NCBI RefSeq assembly: GCF_017355875.1
Contig: NZ_JAFEWC010000001.1
Location: 1,116,001-1,180,000, forward strand
Source of the DNA: Aridibaculum aurantiacum
Lineage (GTDB): Bacteria > Bacteroidota > Bacteroidia > Chitinophagales > Chitinophagaceae
Length of the DNA stretch: 64,000 bases
Direction of reading: 5' to 3'
This document shows, piece after piece, positions 8,320-19,400 of the stretch. The position numbers were made by a program, and so were the translations under genes. Within the stretch, counting starts at the first letter, position 1. Each line of letters opens with the position of its first letter. Below the pieces are notes generated by a model. That model ran no database searches. It was given only the letters and a program-made list of their open reading frames with translations, and had not been told where the DNA came from.

Positions 8320-8817
8320 ATGACACTCCGTAAAACCGTAAAAATTGTTTTGGCACTGCTTGTTATTTTAGCACTCGCAGTTGGATTAACTTCCATCAAT
8401 CATCCCATCATATTAAAATGGCTAACAGGTTCTGCTAAACACCACGGTGCACCCATGTCAGCAACTGTTTATACAAATGGCAAAGTGAATGACCACATCA
8501 AAGTATTTTATACGGACGAGGCCAAAAGTTATTTAGTAAGCCTGGCTGAATATGACAATGCGGGGAAGTTGGAGTTTATGAATATTAACCTGGATGAAAA
8601 ATGGATCGGCAGACCCGCTGCAATGTCTAGTAGAGACTATGACCTGATTGCCGGGCATCTATTTCAAAGCGAAACTGGTGGAAAATTTTCTCCTTTTCAG
8701 GATGACATAAAAGGCTTCAACTTTGACCCCCAACTTTCATTTGAAGGCAAGCAGATCAAGTTTAACATGCCGCCAAACAATTTGCAGATTGACAGCGTGA
8801 GAATTATTTTGCCTTAG
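8320..8817 (+). CDS. Hypothetical membrane-anchored or exported protein
   Basis: A 165-aa protein with one hydrophobic N-terminal segment (VKIVLALLVILALAVGLTS), which is either an uncleaved anchor or a signal peptide. The remainder is predicted as a soluble alpha/beta domain with no motif I recognise. It ends IDSVRIILP. The gap to the preceding exporter operon is 137 bp, so it is probably its own transcript; the following gene starts 83 bp later on the same strand. No function is proposed. Confidence 0.6.
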   Translation: MTLRKTVKIVLALLVILALAVGLTSINHPIILKWLTGSAKHHGAPMSATVYTNGKVNDHIKVFYTDEAKSYLVSLAEYDNAGKLEFMNINLDEKWIGRPAAMSSRDYDLIAGHLFQSETGGKFSPFQDDIKGFNFDPQLSFEGKQIKFNMPPNNLQIDSVRIILP

Positions 8818-8900
8818 CTACGCATCGTGCATGGATATATGAAGATCGAGCGGCAAATACTTTGGCCAAAAAAAGTTTCAATCACAAAATACAATATCAA

Positions 8901-9446
8901 ATGAGCAGGAAATTGGTTCTGTACATAGCCATGAGCCTGGATGGTTTCATAGCTAAAAAGGACGACAACATTGATTTTCTATCTATGGTAGAAACACCCA
9001 ACGAAGATTTTGGTTATGCCGACTTCATGCAGAACATAGACACCGTAATATGGGGCAGGAAGACATTTGACAAAGTGCTTACGTTTGGCAATGGTGTTCC
9101 GCACCAGGACAAGAAGGTTTATGTTATTTCAAGAACGAAGACAGGCAAGGTAGAACATGCAGAATTTGCCAACAATGTAGTAGCGTTAGTGCAGGCTTTG
9201 AAAGAGCAACCTGGCAAAGATATCTACTGTGATGGCGGTGCTGAAATTGTTTACGAACTAATGAACCATCAATTGTTCGACAGGCTGATCGTTAGTATCA
9301 TTCCTCATTTTCTTGGAGATGGTATCCGGTTATTCAAAGAAGATAATAAAGAACAGAAACTGCATTTTAAAAGAAGCATAAGCTATCCATCAGGACTTGT
9401 GCAGCTTTGGTATGATGTGGTGAAGAGCGAGCCTGCTAAATCTTAA
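8901..9446 (+). CDS. Dihydrofolate reductase / RibD C-terminal family protein
   Basis: A 181-aa reductase of the RibD C-terminal/DHFR-like family. The frame can start at a TTG at 8862, but the ATG at 8901 begins exactly at the first core strand (MSRKLVLYIAMSLDGFIA), so I use it. Family marks are the SLDGFIA motif, the WGRKTFDKV helix (NADPH-binding region), KVYVISRT, and CDGGAEIVYELMN, where DGG is the usual cofactor loop. Members act as small NADPH-dependent reductases of uncertain substrate and are common singletons in Bacteroidota. Whether this one reduces dihydrofolate cannot be judged; it lacks the full set of true FolA motifs. Confidence 0.85.
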   Translation: MSRKLVLYIAMSLDGFIAKKDDNIDFLSMVETPNEDFGYADFMQNIDTVIWGRKTFDKVLTFGNGVPHQDKKVYVISRTKTGKVEHAEFANNVVALVQALKEQPGKDIYCDGGAEIVYELMNHQLFDRLIVSIIPHFLGDGIRLFKEDNKEQKLHFKRSISYPSGLVQLWYDVVKSEPAKS

Positions 9447-9551
9447 TCCTGCGATGCCTGTATCTCGTAATTCCACTGTCACAGCCGTTCATTTAATTTG
9501 ACTCATATCATTCACTTTCTTCATTATATTCAAACCCTAATCATCATCTTC

Positions 9552-12500
9552 ATGAATATTTTTCGCTATTGCTTTTTTACCTGTTCATTGTTTTTATTAG
9601 CTACAACATTACCAGCACAAAATACAAGTGACACCCGATTGTTATGGCAGCCAACCATCAGTAAAGATCATATCGCTTTTATTTATGCCGAAGACCTTTG
9701 GGTTGCCAATTTAGACGGTTCTTATCCACGACGCATAACGGTGAGTGAAGGAGCGGAGTCTAATCCTGTTTTTTCTCCCGATGGAAGCATCATTGCCTTC
9801 ACTGGCCAGTACGATGGAAATACAGATGTGTTCGTGGTACCTGCCGCTGGGGGTGTTCCTAAAAGGCTTACGTGGCACCCGGGTGCAGACCTTGTCAGAG
9901 ACTTTTCTCCTGATGGTAAAAAGATATTGTTTGCTTCGCAGCGTAATAGTTTTACCAACCGCTACCACCAATTATTTACTGTAGACATAGCTACCGGTGC
10001 TGAACAACAACTGCCAATACCAAATGCCTTTTGGGCCTCTTATAGCCCTGATGGAAATAGTATAGCGTACACTACCATAGCCGATAGGTTTGAGCAGTGG
10101 AAGAACTATAGGGGAGGAACCATGAGCCGCATCTGGCTATACGATACTAAAAGTCACAACGTAACAGAAATACCAAAACCTAAAACTGGCAGCAATGATT
10201 CTAAACCGGTTTGGAAAGGTAACAAGGTGTATTTCCGCAGCGACCGCGATGGTGAGTTTAACCTCTATAGTTATGATCCTGCAACCAAGGCTGTGCAATC
10301 GCATACTAAGTTCAACGACTTCCCGGTATCAAGTTTAGAAGGTACTGCTGGTAAGATAATTTTTTCGCAGGCTGGATACCTGCATGTATTCAATACAGCC
10401 ACTAACAATACTGCTAAGATTAAAGTAGGTATTGCAGCAGATCTGCTAGATCATAGACCACGTTTTGTAAAAGGCGACCAATACATAAGAGGTGGACATA
10501 TATCTCCATCAGGTGCAAGAGTGGTGATGGATTATCGTGGTGATATCATTACGCTGCCTGCACAAAAAGGTGATGTACTTAACCTGACAAATACACCAGG
10601 TGTGCATGAAAAAGAACCTGTCTGGTCGCCTAATGGCAGGTACATAGCTTACCTGAGTGATGCTACAGGCGAATACAATTTGTATATACACAACCAGGAT
10701 GGCAGTGGGCAGCCGCAAATGATCAAATTGAATGGCTCAGGTTTTTATGCGCATCTCAGCTGGTCTCCTGATAGCAAAAGGATAGCTTATGTAGATAATG
10801 CGCGTAGGTTATATGTAGCTGATATTGCTTCGGGTAAATCCACCAAAATAGCGGAAGATGCAAATTACATCCCGGGGCCATTTAGAAACCTGTTTGGCAG
10901 CTGGTCGCACGATGGCAATTTTATTTCCTACACCACCATTGCCGAAACCAATTTTGAAAGGGCATGGGTGTATTCTATTTCAGAAAATAAATCGTATGCA
11001 GTTACAGATGCTATGTCTAATGTAACTGAGCCCACGTTTGATCCTTCGGGTAAATATTTATATGTGCTGGCCAGTACCGATGCAGGTCCGGTGGTAAACT
11101 GGTTCGACCAGTCGGCGCAGGATATGGAAGCTACCAATTCCATTTATCTCATTACACTTCAAAAGCAGGTAAAATCTCCTTTTGCCAAAGAGAATGAAGT
11201 GGAAGAAATAAAAGATACAGCAAGTAGTAAAGCACCATACAAAGCAGACTCCAATAGCACGAAGCTGAAGATTGACTGGGACGGCATTCAAAACAGGATC
11301 ATCCCACTGCCATTGTCTAAGGGTCGCTATAAGTCGCTGTCAGTGGTGAAAGAAGGTGAGCTATTCTATCTTTCTGAAGCGCCGCATGGTGCTACACCTA
11401 CTATGTTGCACATGTATAGTTTTAAGAAGAGAAAAGAAGAACCACTGATGCCTGCAGATGGATACATCATTGCAGCCAAAGGCGAAAAAACAGTTTATGT
11501 TACTAAGGGTAAATGGGGCATTGCATCTACCGGTCAAAAACCAGGGCCGGATGCAATGATCAATACAGCGGCTATACAAGTTAAGATCTCGCCTAAAGAA
11601 GAATGGCCTAACATATTCAATGAAGCATGGCGCGTTAACCGCGATTATTTTTACGACCCAAATATGCATGGTGCTAATTGGGCAGCCATGAAGAAAAAGT
11701 ACGAGGCGCTGTTACCTGATGTAGCCAGCACCAACGACCTGTATCGCATTATGCAATGGATGTTTAGCGAGCTCTCTGTTGGTCACCACAGGTTTGCTGC
11801 TACAGGCGACAGGCGTTCTAATCCAGACATTGTTCCCGGTGGTTTATTGGGTGCAGATTATGAAGTAAAGAACAATCGATATAGAATTACAAAAATCTAT
11901 GGCGGTCTCAACTGGACGCCGAACCTGCGTTCGCCGCTTACAGAGCCAGGCGTAAATGTGCAGGTAGGAGATTATATCATGGCAGTGAATGGAGCCGAAG
12001 TAACTGCTGATAAGAACTTCTATAGCTACTTTGAAAATACAGCTGAAAAGATTGTTACACTTACCATAGCATCTACGCCTGAAGGAGCTAATAAACGTAC
12101 GGTAAAAGTGGTACCGGTAGCCAACGAGGTTGCGCTGCGTAATCGTGATTGGGTAGAAGGAAATATGCGTAAAGTAACGGAGGCAACCAATGGGCAGGTA
12201 GCATATGTGTACGTGCCTAATACCACTGCAGAAGGTCATGAATATTTTAAACGCTATTTCTTTCCGCAGGCCAATAGGGCAGGGATCATAGTGGACGAAA
12301 GATTTAATGGTGGTGGCCAATTAGCAGATTACTACATAGACCTGTTAAAGCGCCCTGCACAGTCTTATTGGAAATACCGCCATGGCAAAGACCAGAAAGC
12401 GCCCAATGCATCTATACAAGGTCCTAAAGTGATGATCATAGATGAAACAGCAGGGTCGGGAGGCGATTACCTTCCTTACCTTTTCAGGCAGGCAAAGCTG

Positions 12501-12797
12501 GGAACGCTGGTAGGTAAAACTACCTGGGGTGGATTGGTAGGTATATTAGGTTATCCTGAATTTATAGATGGAGGTGAGGTAACAGCACCTAACCTTGCCT
12601 TTTTTGATGAGAATGGTTTTGGAATAGAGAATGTAGGTACACCACCAGATGTAGAAGTAGAGCAGTGGCCATCGCAGGTGATAAAAGGACAAGATCCACA
12701 ATTAGAAAAAGCTATTCAAATTGTAATGGAGGAGCTAAAAAAGAACCCGCCTAAGAAAGCGCCTTCACCAAAATTTCCGGTAAGGGTAAGGCAGTAA
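9552..12797 (+). CDS. Exported tricorn-type S41 serine protease
   Basis: A 1081-aa exported protease. The frame reaches back to a TTG at 9498, but the ATG at 9552 starts the signal peptide (MNIFRYCFFTCSLFLLATTL, then PAQ). The first 650 residues are TolB/WD40-like beta-propeller blades with repeated SPDGxxIAF or SPNGRYIAYLS motifs, as in archaeal tricorn. Next come the C1 helical domain, with the catalytic-region His in SELSVGHHRF, a PDZ-like domain (VQVGDYIMAVNG), and the S41 core with the nucleophile Ser in TAGSGGDYLPY and a likely Glu in FGIENVGTPPDVEVEQWP. It degrades peptides in the periplasm. It ends in a lysine-rich tail and is followed by a hairpin terminator. Confidence 0.92.
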   Translation: MNIFRYCFFTCSLFLLATTLPAQNTSDTRLLWQPTISKDHIAFIYAEDLWVANLDGSYPRRITVSEGAESNPVFSPDGSIIAFTGQYDGNTDVFVVPAAGGVPKRLTWHPGADLVRDFSPDGKKILFASQRNSFTNRYHQLFTVDIATGAEQQLPIPNAFWASYSPDGNSIAYTTIADRFEQWKNYRGGTMSRIWLYDTKSHNVTEIPKPKTGSNDSKPVWKGNKVYFRSDRDGEFNLYSYDPATKAVQSHTKFNDFPVSSLEGTAGKIIFSQAGYLHVFNTATNNTAKIKVGIAADLLDHRPRFVKGDQYIRGGHISPSGARVVMDYRGDIITLPAQKGDVLNLTNTPGVHEKEPVWSPNGRYIAYLSDATGEYNLYIHNQDGSGQPQMIKLNGSGFYAHLSWSPDSKRIAYVDNARRLYVADIASGKSTKIAEDANYIPGPFRNLFGSWSHDGNFISYTTIAETNFERAWVYSISENKSYAVTDAMSNVTEPTFDPSGKYLYVLASTDAGPVVNWFDQSAQDMEATNSIYLITLQKQVKSPFAKENEVEEIKDTASSKAPYKADSNSTKLKIDWDGIQNRIIPLPLSKGRYKSLSVVKEGELFYLSEAPHGATPTMLHMYSFKKRKEEPLMPADGYIIAAKGEKTVYVTKGKWGIASTGQKPGPDAMINTAAIQVKISPKEEWPNIFNEAWRVNRDYFYDPNMHGANWAAMKKKYEALLPDVASTNDLYRIMQWMFSELSVGHHRFAATGDRRSNPDIVPGGLLGADYEVKNNRYRITKIYGGLNWTPNLRSPLTEPGVNVQVGDYIMAVNGAEVTADKNFYSYFENTAEKIVTLTIASTPEGANKRTVKVVPVANEVALRNRDWVEGNMRKVTEATNGQVAYVYVPNTTAEGHEYFKRYFFPQANRAGIIVDERFNGGGQLADYYIDLLKRPAQSYWKYRHGKDQKAPNASIQGPKVMIIDETAGSGGDYLPYLFRQAKLGTLVGKTTWGGLVGILGYPEFIDGGEVTAPNLAFFDENGFGIENVGTPPDVEVEQWPSQVIKGQDPQLEKAIQIVMEELKKNPPKKAPSPKFPVRVRQ

Positions 12798-12833
12798 AAT
12801 ATTTCTGTTTTAAAATGAACGATAACTACAATG

Positions 12834-12858
12834 AAATCCGCTTACGGCGGATTTTGTT
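12834..12858 (+). terminator. Hairpin terminator of the tricorn protease gene
   Basis: AAATCCGC (12834-12841) pairs with GCGGATTT (12847-12854) around the loop TTACG and is followed by a T-rich tail (TGTTGTTT). It lies 37 bp past the stop codon. It is a moderate Rho-independent terminator. Confidence 0.7.
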
Positions 12859-13245
12859 GTTTCTAAAAATTTATACAACCGCGGTAACGGAAGAATATAA
12901 GTTGGGATGCAGTGGCAACAGGTGGTGGTTGTACATGTGTAGTGCGCATGCCTGGTCACCAATTCTTTTTAAACAGGAGCAGGAAGAAAATGCCATTTTC
13001 TGACTTTTGCCTATATCTTAGCCACCGCTGCTACCTCACAAATGCATTTTCCCAAAAAAAAATTCTGCTCCCAAAAGCAGAAACAGACGTTCCTTTTTTG
13101 AATTTCCTTCCCAGTCTGAAACTTTTTTCTTTTAGGGCAATTTAAGGGGCAAATCTGCCGTTAATTGGTAATACTTTCTGTGCACCAGGTTGTTTTCCAA
13201 CACTTATTGGGGACAAATGCTGTGTACTTAAAGCATCCAAATATC
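12859..13245. other. Intergenic gap upstream of the giant gene
   Basis: About 390 bp between the tricorn terminator and the first ATG of a possible 69-codon frame. Short frames exist here, but none has a credible start, composition or homology. It holds a minus-strand terminator-like hairpin (see 13054-13082). Promoters for the giant gene should lie in this stretch; no clear TAnnTTTG box was seen. Confidence 0.5.
13054..13082 (-). terminator. Minus-strand hairpin with long T-run, orphan
   Basis: TTCTGCT (13063-13069) pairs with AGCAGAA (13076-13082) around a 6-nt loop. On the minus strand it is followed by nine T residues (complement of the A-run 13054-13062). No minus-strand gene precedes it in that orientation, so it may protect the region from antisense transcription out of the giant gene, or it may be fortuitous. 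Confidence 0.4.
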
Positions 13246-13455
13246 ATGAAGAAACCAAAAGAAGTGGCTTTACTACTGCTTTATACAGGTGCGTTGTCAC
13301 CTGTATTTCCCGTTTACATACCTGCCGTTCTTGCAGGTTTCCTCATCATTTTCCTGTTGTTGATTTCCTGTAACCGTCTAAGTGCCGCGCTCCGCCAGCA
13401 ACCCACTGGTACGCCAGCGTGTGTAGTTACACCCCTAAAATGGAAACTGGTATGA
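13246..13455 (+). CDS. Possible 69-aa membrane peptide overlapping the giant gene start
   Basis: ATG at 13246 opens a frame of 69 codons ([20 protein letters not shown]...) with a strongly hydrophobic middle ([17 protein letters not shown]), so it could be a small membrane protein. Its stop TGA overlaps the preferred giant-gene ATG as ATGA (13452-13455), an arrangement that usually couples translation of two genes. Against it are its short length and a tail ([20 protein letters not shown]) that is unlike a folded domain. It may be a leader peptide, a real small gene or chance. Confidence 0.3.
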   Translation: MKKPKEVALLLLYTGALSPVFPVYIPAVLAGFLIIFLLLISCNRLSAALRQQPTGTPACVVTPLKWKLV

Positions 13456-16400
13456 GAAAAACTTTAGCTTGTTTTAATCACGTTACTCTTGCTGCTGGTG
13501 GTATAGCGCCATCTAATCGCAATAGCAAGAGGGACGTGCTCATAATGATCATGGCACTGGTGCTTCTTAGCGTCAACGGCTTTGCGCAGTTAGGCCAGTA
13601 CCAGTTTAACAGTGTCACATCAAAGTGTCCAAACACTGCGAACACGGTTACAACGCAGCCGGCTAATGCTAATTTTAGTCCCTTTACCAGTTCGGGTGTT
13701 ACTTGTTCGGGTTCGCTTTCCTATTATATTTCGAGTAAATGGAATGTCATTCCAGGACTGGATGTAAATCGCTACCACCAGTTTTCTATTACACCAGATG
13801 TTGATCACCTGCTGACGCTTTCTTCCATTACGTTTAGCCATGCAATGTCTGATAAAGTGATCAATGCACAGTCATGGGCAATTCGTTCAAGCTTAGACAA
13901 TTTTACAACTAACCTATCTTCAGGATCTGTCAACAATACGCTGCAGAATGTGGCGGTAACCCTTCCTGCAGCCAGCTTCACCAACATCGGTGCAGTTACT
14001 TTTCGTTTATACTTTTATAACCCGGAAGCAAATAGTACAGAGTGGATAAATGAAGATGTAACAGTTTTTGGTACTGTGATACCACCACCTGCTACGCCGC
14101 CTAATCCTCTTTCTAATTCTCCGCAATGCGCGCCACCTGGCGTGACTTTGTCATTTAATGGAACACCGCCTGCAGGAGTTTCCTGGTTTTGGCAAACCGC
14201 TGCAACAGGAACTTCCACTACCAGTTCTGCATCTACTTATGTTGCTAGTGCCAGTGGTACCTATTACTTAAGAGCAAGGAATAACTCTACACTTCAATGG
14301 AGTAGTGGTGCAGGAAGTTCAACTGTAACAATAACACCCAATGTGGGTGTTCCTGTGTTTACGGCAGGCGCTTCTTCAAGCCGATGCCAGGCAGCTGGTA
14401 CTGTTAATTACCCGGCTACTGCTACCAACACAACTGGTATTACCTACAGCCTGGATGCTGCAAGTTTATCAGCAGGCAACACTCTCAACAGTGCTACCGG
14501 TGCTGTCACTTTTGTATCTACATGGTCAGGTTCATCTGTTATTACTGCAAGTGCTGCAGGATGTAATGGTCCGGCTACAGCAACCCATACAGTTACTACC
14601 AATCCACTGGTGGCTGTGCCTGTATTCACTAGCGGCGCCAATTCTACCAGGTGCCAGGGAGCAGGAACAGTTACCTATGCAGCTACTGCCGCAAACAGTA
14701 CAGGCATCAGTTATTCTCTTGATGCTTCAAGTGTATCTGCAGGTAACACTATTAATACCACAACAGGTGCGGTAAGTTTTGTTGCCGGATGGACTGGTAC
14801 AAGCACCGTGACAGCAACTGCCACAGGATGTGCCGGCCCAAGAACTGCTCAACATACCATAACCACCACGCCTACAGTAGGGCAACCTGTGTTCGCAATG
14901 GGAGTTGGCAGCAACCGTTGCGAGGGAGCAGAAACAATTACCTATACTGCTACGTCTACCAATACAACCGGTATCACTTATAGCCTGAATGCTGCTGCTT
15001 TGTCTGGTGGCAATACCATCAATTTAGCAACAGGAGCGGTTACTTATGTAGCAGGGTGGAGTGGTACTGCCATCATCACAGCGAGTGCTGCAGGATGTAA
15101 TGGCCCGGTAACTGCCACCCATACTGTACAGGTTGCTGCATTTGTAGGTACGCCTGTATTTGATCCTAATGCTTCGGCTCAAAGATGCCAGGGTGCCGGA
15201 TCTGTTACTTACACAGCAACAGCCACCAATAGTACCAATATTGTTTACAGCCTTGATGCTGCCAGCAGTGCGGGTGGTAATACCATAGATGCTGCTACAG
15301 GTACAGTTACCTATGTAGCATCATGGACGGGTAATGTAACTATAACAGCTGTGGCTTATGGCTGTAACAGTAGTGCTACTGAAACCTATACAGTAGGTGT
15401 ATTTGCTACAACTCCAGAGATCACCACACCAGTATTTGCATTAGGTGCTAATTCTTCTACGTGCCAGGCTTCTCCTAATAACACCTTTACAGCTACATCT
15501 GATTATGCTGCTATTCTGCAGTATAGTTTAGATGCTGCAAGTTTATCAGCTGGTAATACCATCAACCCAAATACGGGTGAGGTGGATTATGCAGATGGTT
15601 GGAGTGGAACTACCCTTGTGACTGCAAGGGCCGAAGGTTGCGGTGGACCAAAATACGGCACCCATAGTGTTACTGTAATTCCTAATGTAGGCACACCTGT
15701 ATTTGCTGCAGGAGCCGCTTCTACAAGGTGTCGTGGGGCAGCAACAGTAACTTATACTGCCAGCGCTACCAATACTACAGGAATAACTTACGCATTGGAT
15801 GGAGCCAGCTTGTCTGCCGGTAATACAATTGATGCATCTACAGGCGCTGTTTCTTTTGCAGAAGCCTGGTTTGGAACGTCAGTAGTTACGGCAACAGCAG
15901 CTGGTTGTAATGGTCCAAGCACGGCTAACCATACTATCACCATTACTGATTATGTAACTACGCCCGTTTTTGATGCAGGTGGTGTTGGTACAAGATGCCA
16001 GGGTGCCGGAACTGCTACTTATACTGCAACCGCCTCTAATACAACTGGTATTACCTATAGCATAGATGCAGCAAGCATAGCTGGTGGCAACACCATCAAT
16101 AGCTCTACAGGCATTGTAACTTTTGTTGCAGGATGGAGTGGTACAACTACCATTACTGCAAGTGCTGCAGGATGTAGTGGTCCGAGAACTGCTACTACTA
16201 CAGTAACTACAACACCCACCGTAGGTACGCCTGTATTTGCGCAAGGCCCTACATCTAGCCGATGCCAGGCTGCAGGAACAGTAACATATACTGCCACTGC
16301 TACTACCACAACAGGAATAACATATTCATTGGATGCAGCCAGCATTTCATCAGGTGTAACCATTGATGCTGCTACAGGCGCGGTTACTTACCCAGCAGGA

Positions 16401-19400
16401 TGGGCGGGAAATACAGTAATAACAGCATCGGCCGCAGGTTGTAACGGACCAGTAAATGCTAGCCACACTGCTACTACAAATCCTCCTGTATCTGCTCCCG
16501 TTTTTGCTTTAGGAAATGAATATTCTCACTGCCAGGGATTGGCATCTGATACATATACGGCTACTGCTACAGCAACTACTGGTATCACCTATTCTTTGGA
16601 CGCAGCGAGCCTCGCAGGTGGTAACACAATCAATGCTACTACCGGTGTTGTAACTTTTGCTTCAACATATACAGGTACAACAACATTAACAGCCAGCGCA
16701 GCCGGTTGTTATGGACCGCAGATAACTGATATTACAATCACAGTTATACCTTCTGTTACAACGCCTGTATTTGCTTCTGGCGCTTCATCTACACGCTGCC
16801 AGGGAGCAGGAACAGTAACATACACTGCTAGTGCCGATCATACAACCGGTATCACTTACAGTTTAGATGCTTCAAGTATCGCCGGTGGAAATACTATTGA
16901 TGCTTCAACTGGTGTAGTAACATACGCCGCAGGATGGACTGGAACTAGTACCATTACTGCAAGTGCAGATGGCTGTAACGGCCCCCGTACCGCCACACAT
17001 ACAGTAACAGTTACTCCTACTGTTGGAACTCCTGTTTTCAGTATGGGTGCTACTTCTACACGTTGCCAGGCTGCAGGAACAGTAACTTATACTGCCACTG
17101 CTTCCAATACCACGGGCATTACCTATGCTTTGGATGCTGCCAGTGTAGCTGCAGGAAATTCAATTGATGCATCAACGGGTGCAGTTACCTATGTTAGTAC
17201 CTGGAGTGGTACAAGTATAGTAACAGCAACTGCCGCAGGATGTAATGGACCGGCAACTGCCACTCACACTGTAACAATAACTGCTGTGGTTGGTACACCT
17301 GTTTTTGCTAATGGTACCACCAGCGAAAGATGCCAGGGCGCTGGTACTGTAACTTATACAGCATCTGCTGCAAACACTACTGGTATTACCTACAGCCTGG
17401 ATGCAGCAAGTGTGTCTGCTGGTAACATCATCAATTCATCTACCGGTACAGTTACTTTTGTGGTAGGATGGAGCGGAACCTCTACTATAACAGCTAGTGC
17501 TGCAGGATGTAGTGGTCCAAGAGTGGCAAGCCATATAGTTACTGTAACACCAACAGTTGGTACGCCTGTGTTTACAATGGGCGCTTCTTCCAATCGCTGC
17601 CAGGCTGCAGGAAGTGTTACTTATGCTGCATCTGCTACCAGTACAACAGGTACAACTTATTCTCTTGATGCAACCAGCACAAGTGCAGGAATTACCATCA
17701 ACCCTTCAACAGGGGAAGTTACTTATACAGCAGGTTGGACAGGAACCACAACCATCACTGCCAGTGCTGCAGGATGTAATGGCCCTGGTACTGCTACACA
17801 TACGGTTACCACCAATGCACCTGTTTCTACGCCTGTATTTAGCAGTGGCGCTTCTTCTACGCGCTGCCAGGGTGCAGGAACAGTAACTTATACTGCTACA
17901 GCTACCGCTACTACAGGTATCACCTATACATTAGATGCAGCCAGCATTTCAGCCGGAAATGCAATTAACAGCACTACGGGTGCAGTAACTTATGTGGCAG
18001 GTTGGAGTGGTGCTTCCACTATCACGGCAAGTGCTGCAGGATGTTATGGACCACAGGTTGCTCAACATACAGTTACCATTACACCTACAGTGGGTACACC
18101 TGTATTTGCAATGGGTGCTACCTCTACAAGATGCCAGGGCGCAGGTACGGTTACTTACACTGCTTCTGCTACCAACACTACCGGTATTACCTATAGTTTG
18201 AATGCTGCTGCAGTTACTGGTGGTTGCACCATTAATGCAACTACTGGTGTGGTTACTTATGCAGCAGCATGGACCGGCAGCACTATCATCACTGCCAGTG
18301 CAGCAGGTTGTAACGGGCCGGTAACAGCTACTCATACGGTTACCATTACACCTACAGTAGGTACACCTGTTTTTTCAATAGGCGCAACCTCAAGCCGCTG
18401 CCAGGCTGCTACAACAGTTACTTACACAGCTACTGCTACCAATACCACCGGAATTACCTACAGCCTCGATGCTACCAGCCTTGCAGGTGGAAATACCATC
18501 GATGCGGCTACTGGTGCAGTTACTTATATTTCGAGCTGGTACGGTACATCAGTAATTACAGCTACTGCTGCGGGTTGTAATGGACCTTCCAGCGCCAGCC
18601 ATACAGTTACCACTAATCAACCTGTTACTGTTCCTGTGTTCGCCAGTGGCGCAACCACAGAACGATGCCAGGGTGCAGGTGTTGTTACCTATACTGCTTC
18701 AGCCAATCATACTACAGGAATTACCTACTCATTGGATGCTGCAAGCATCAGTGGTGGTAATGCGATTAATGCATCTACCGGTGCAGTCAGTTATTCAGCT
18801 ACCTGGAGTGGCACTACTATAATTACTGCAAGTGCTGCTGGTTGTGCTGGTCCGCTAACGGCGCAGCATACAGTAACGGTAACGCCAACTGTTGGAACAC
18901 CTGTATTTGCTATGGGTGCAGCCTCGGCACGTTGCCAGGCTGCAGCAACAATTACTTATACGGCTACAGCTACCACTACCACTGGTATTACTTATAGCTT
19001 AGATGCTACAAGCTTAGCTGCTGGTAATACTATTAATGCAGCTACAGGTGCGGTTACATTCACCGCTGGTTGGAATGGTGTATCAGTTATCACTGCAAGT
19101 GCTGCAGGTTGTAATGGTCCTGCTACTGCTTCACATACCGTTACCACTAATGGTCTCGTTGGCCAGCCAGTATTTGAATCAGGCGAAAGTTCCATTCGTT
19201 GTGCTGCCGCTGCCAACGTTTTCTACCGTGCCAATGCAGTCAACTCCACCAGCGTTACCTATTCGCTGGATGCTGCAAGTATAGCAGCAGGTTTATCCAT
19301 CAACCAGGGAAATGGTAGAATAAGTTATCCTTCAACATTTACCGGCACCGTTTTGATAACTGCAACGGCTGAAGGTTGTAGTGGTCCTACAACAGCTGTT

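Noticed and set aside
9498-9551. TTG-initiated extension of the tricorn protein
   Set aside because: It would place 18 extra residues before a normal signal peptide that begins at the 9552 ATG.
12020-12320. Minus-strand frames inside the tricorn gene
   Set aside because: They are shadows of a clearly real plus-strand gene with intact catalytic motifs.
12815-13145. Short plus-strand frames after the tricorn gene
   Set aside because: Their composition is unlike a protein, they have no good start or homology, and they overlap the tricorn terminator region.
15879-16244. Long Cys-rich minus-strand frame
   Set aside because: It is the reverse complement of the repeat array, whose biased codons keep antisense frames open. 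Similar shadow frames recur at the same offset in many units.
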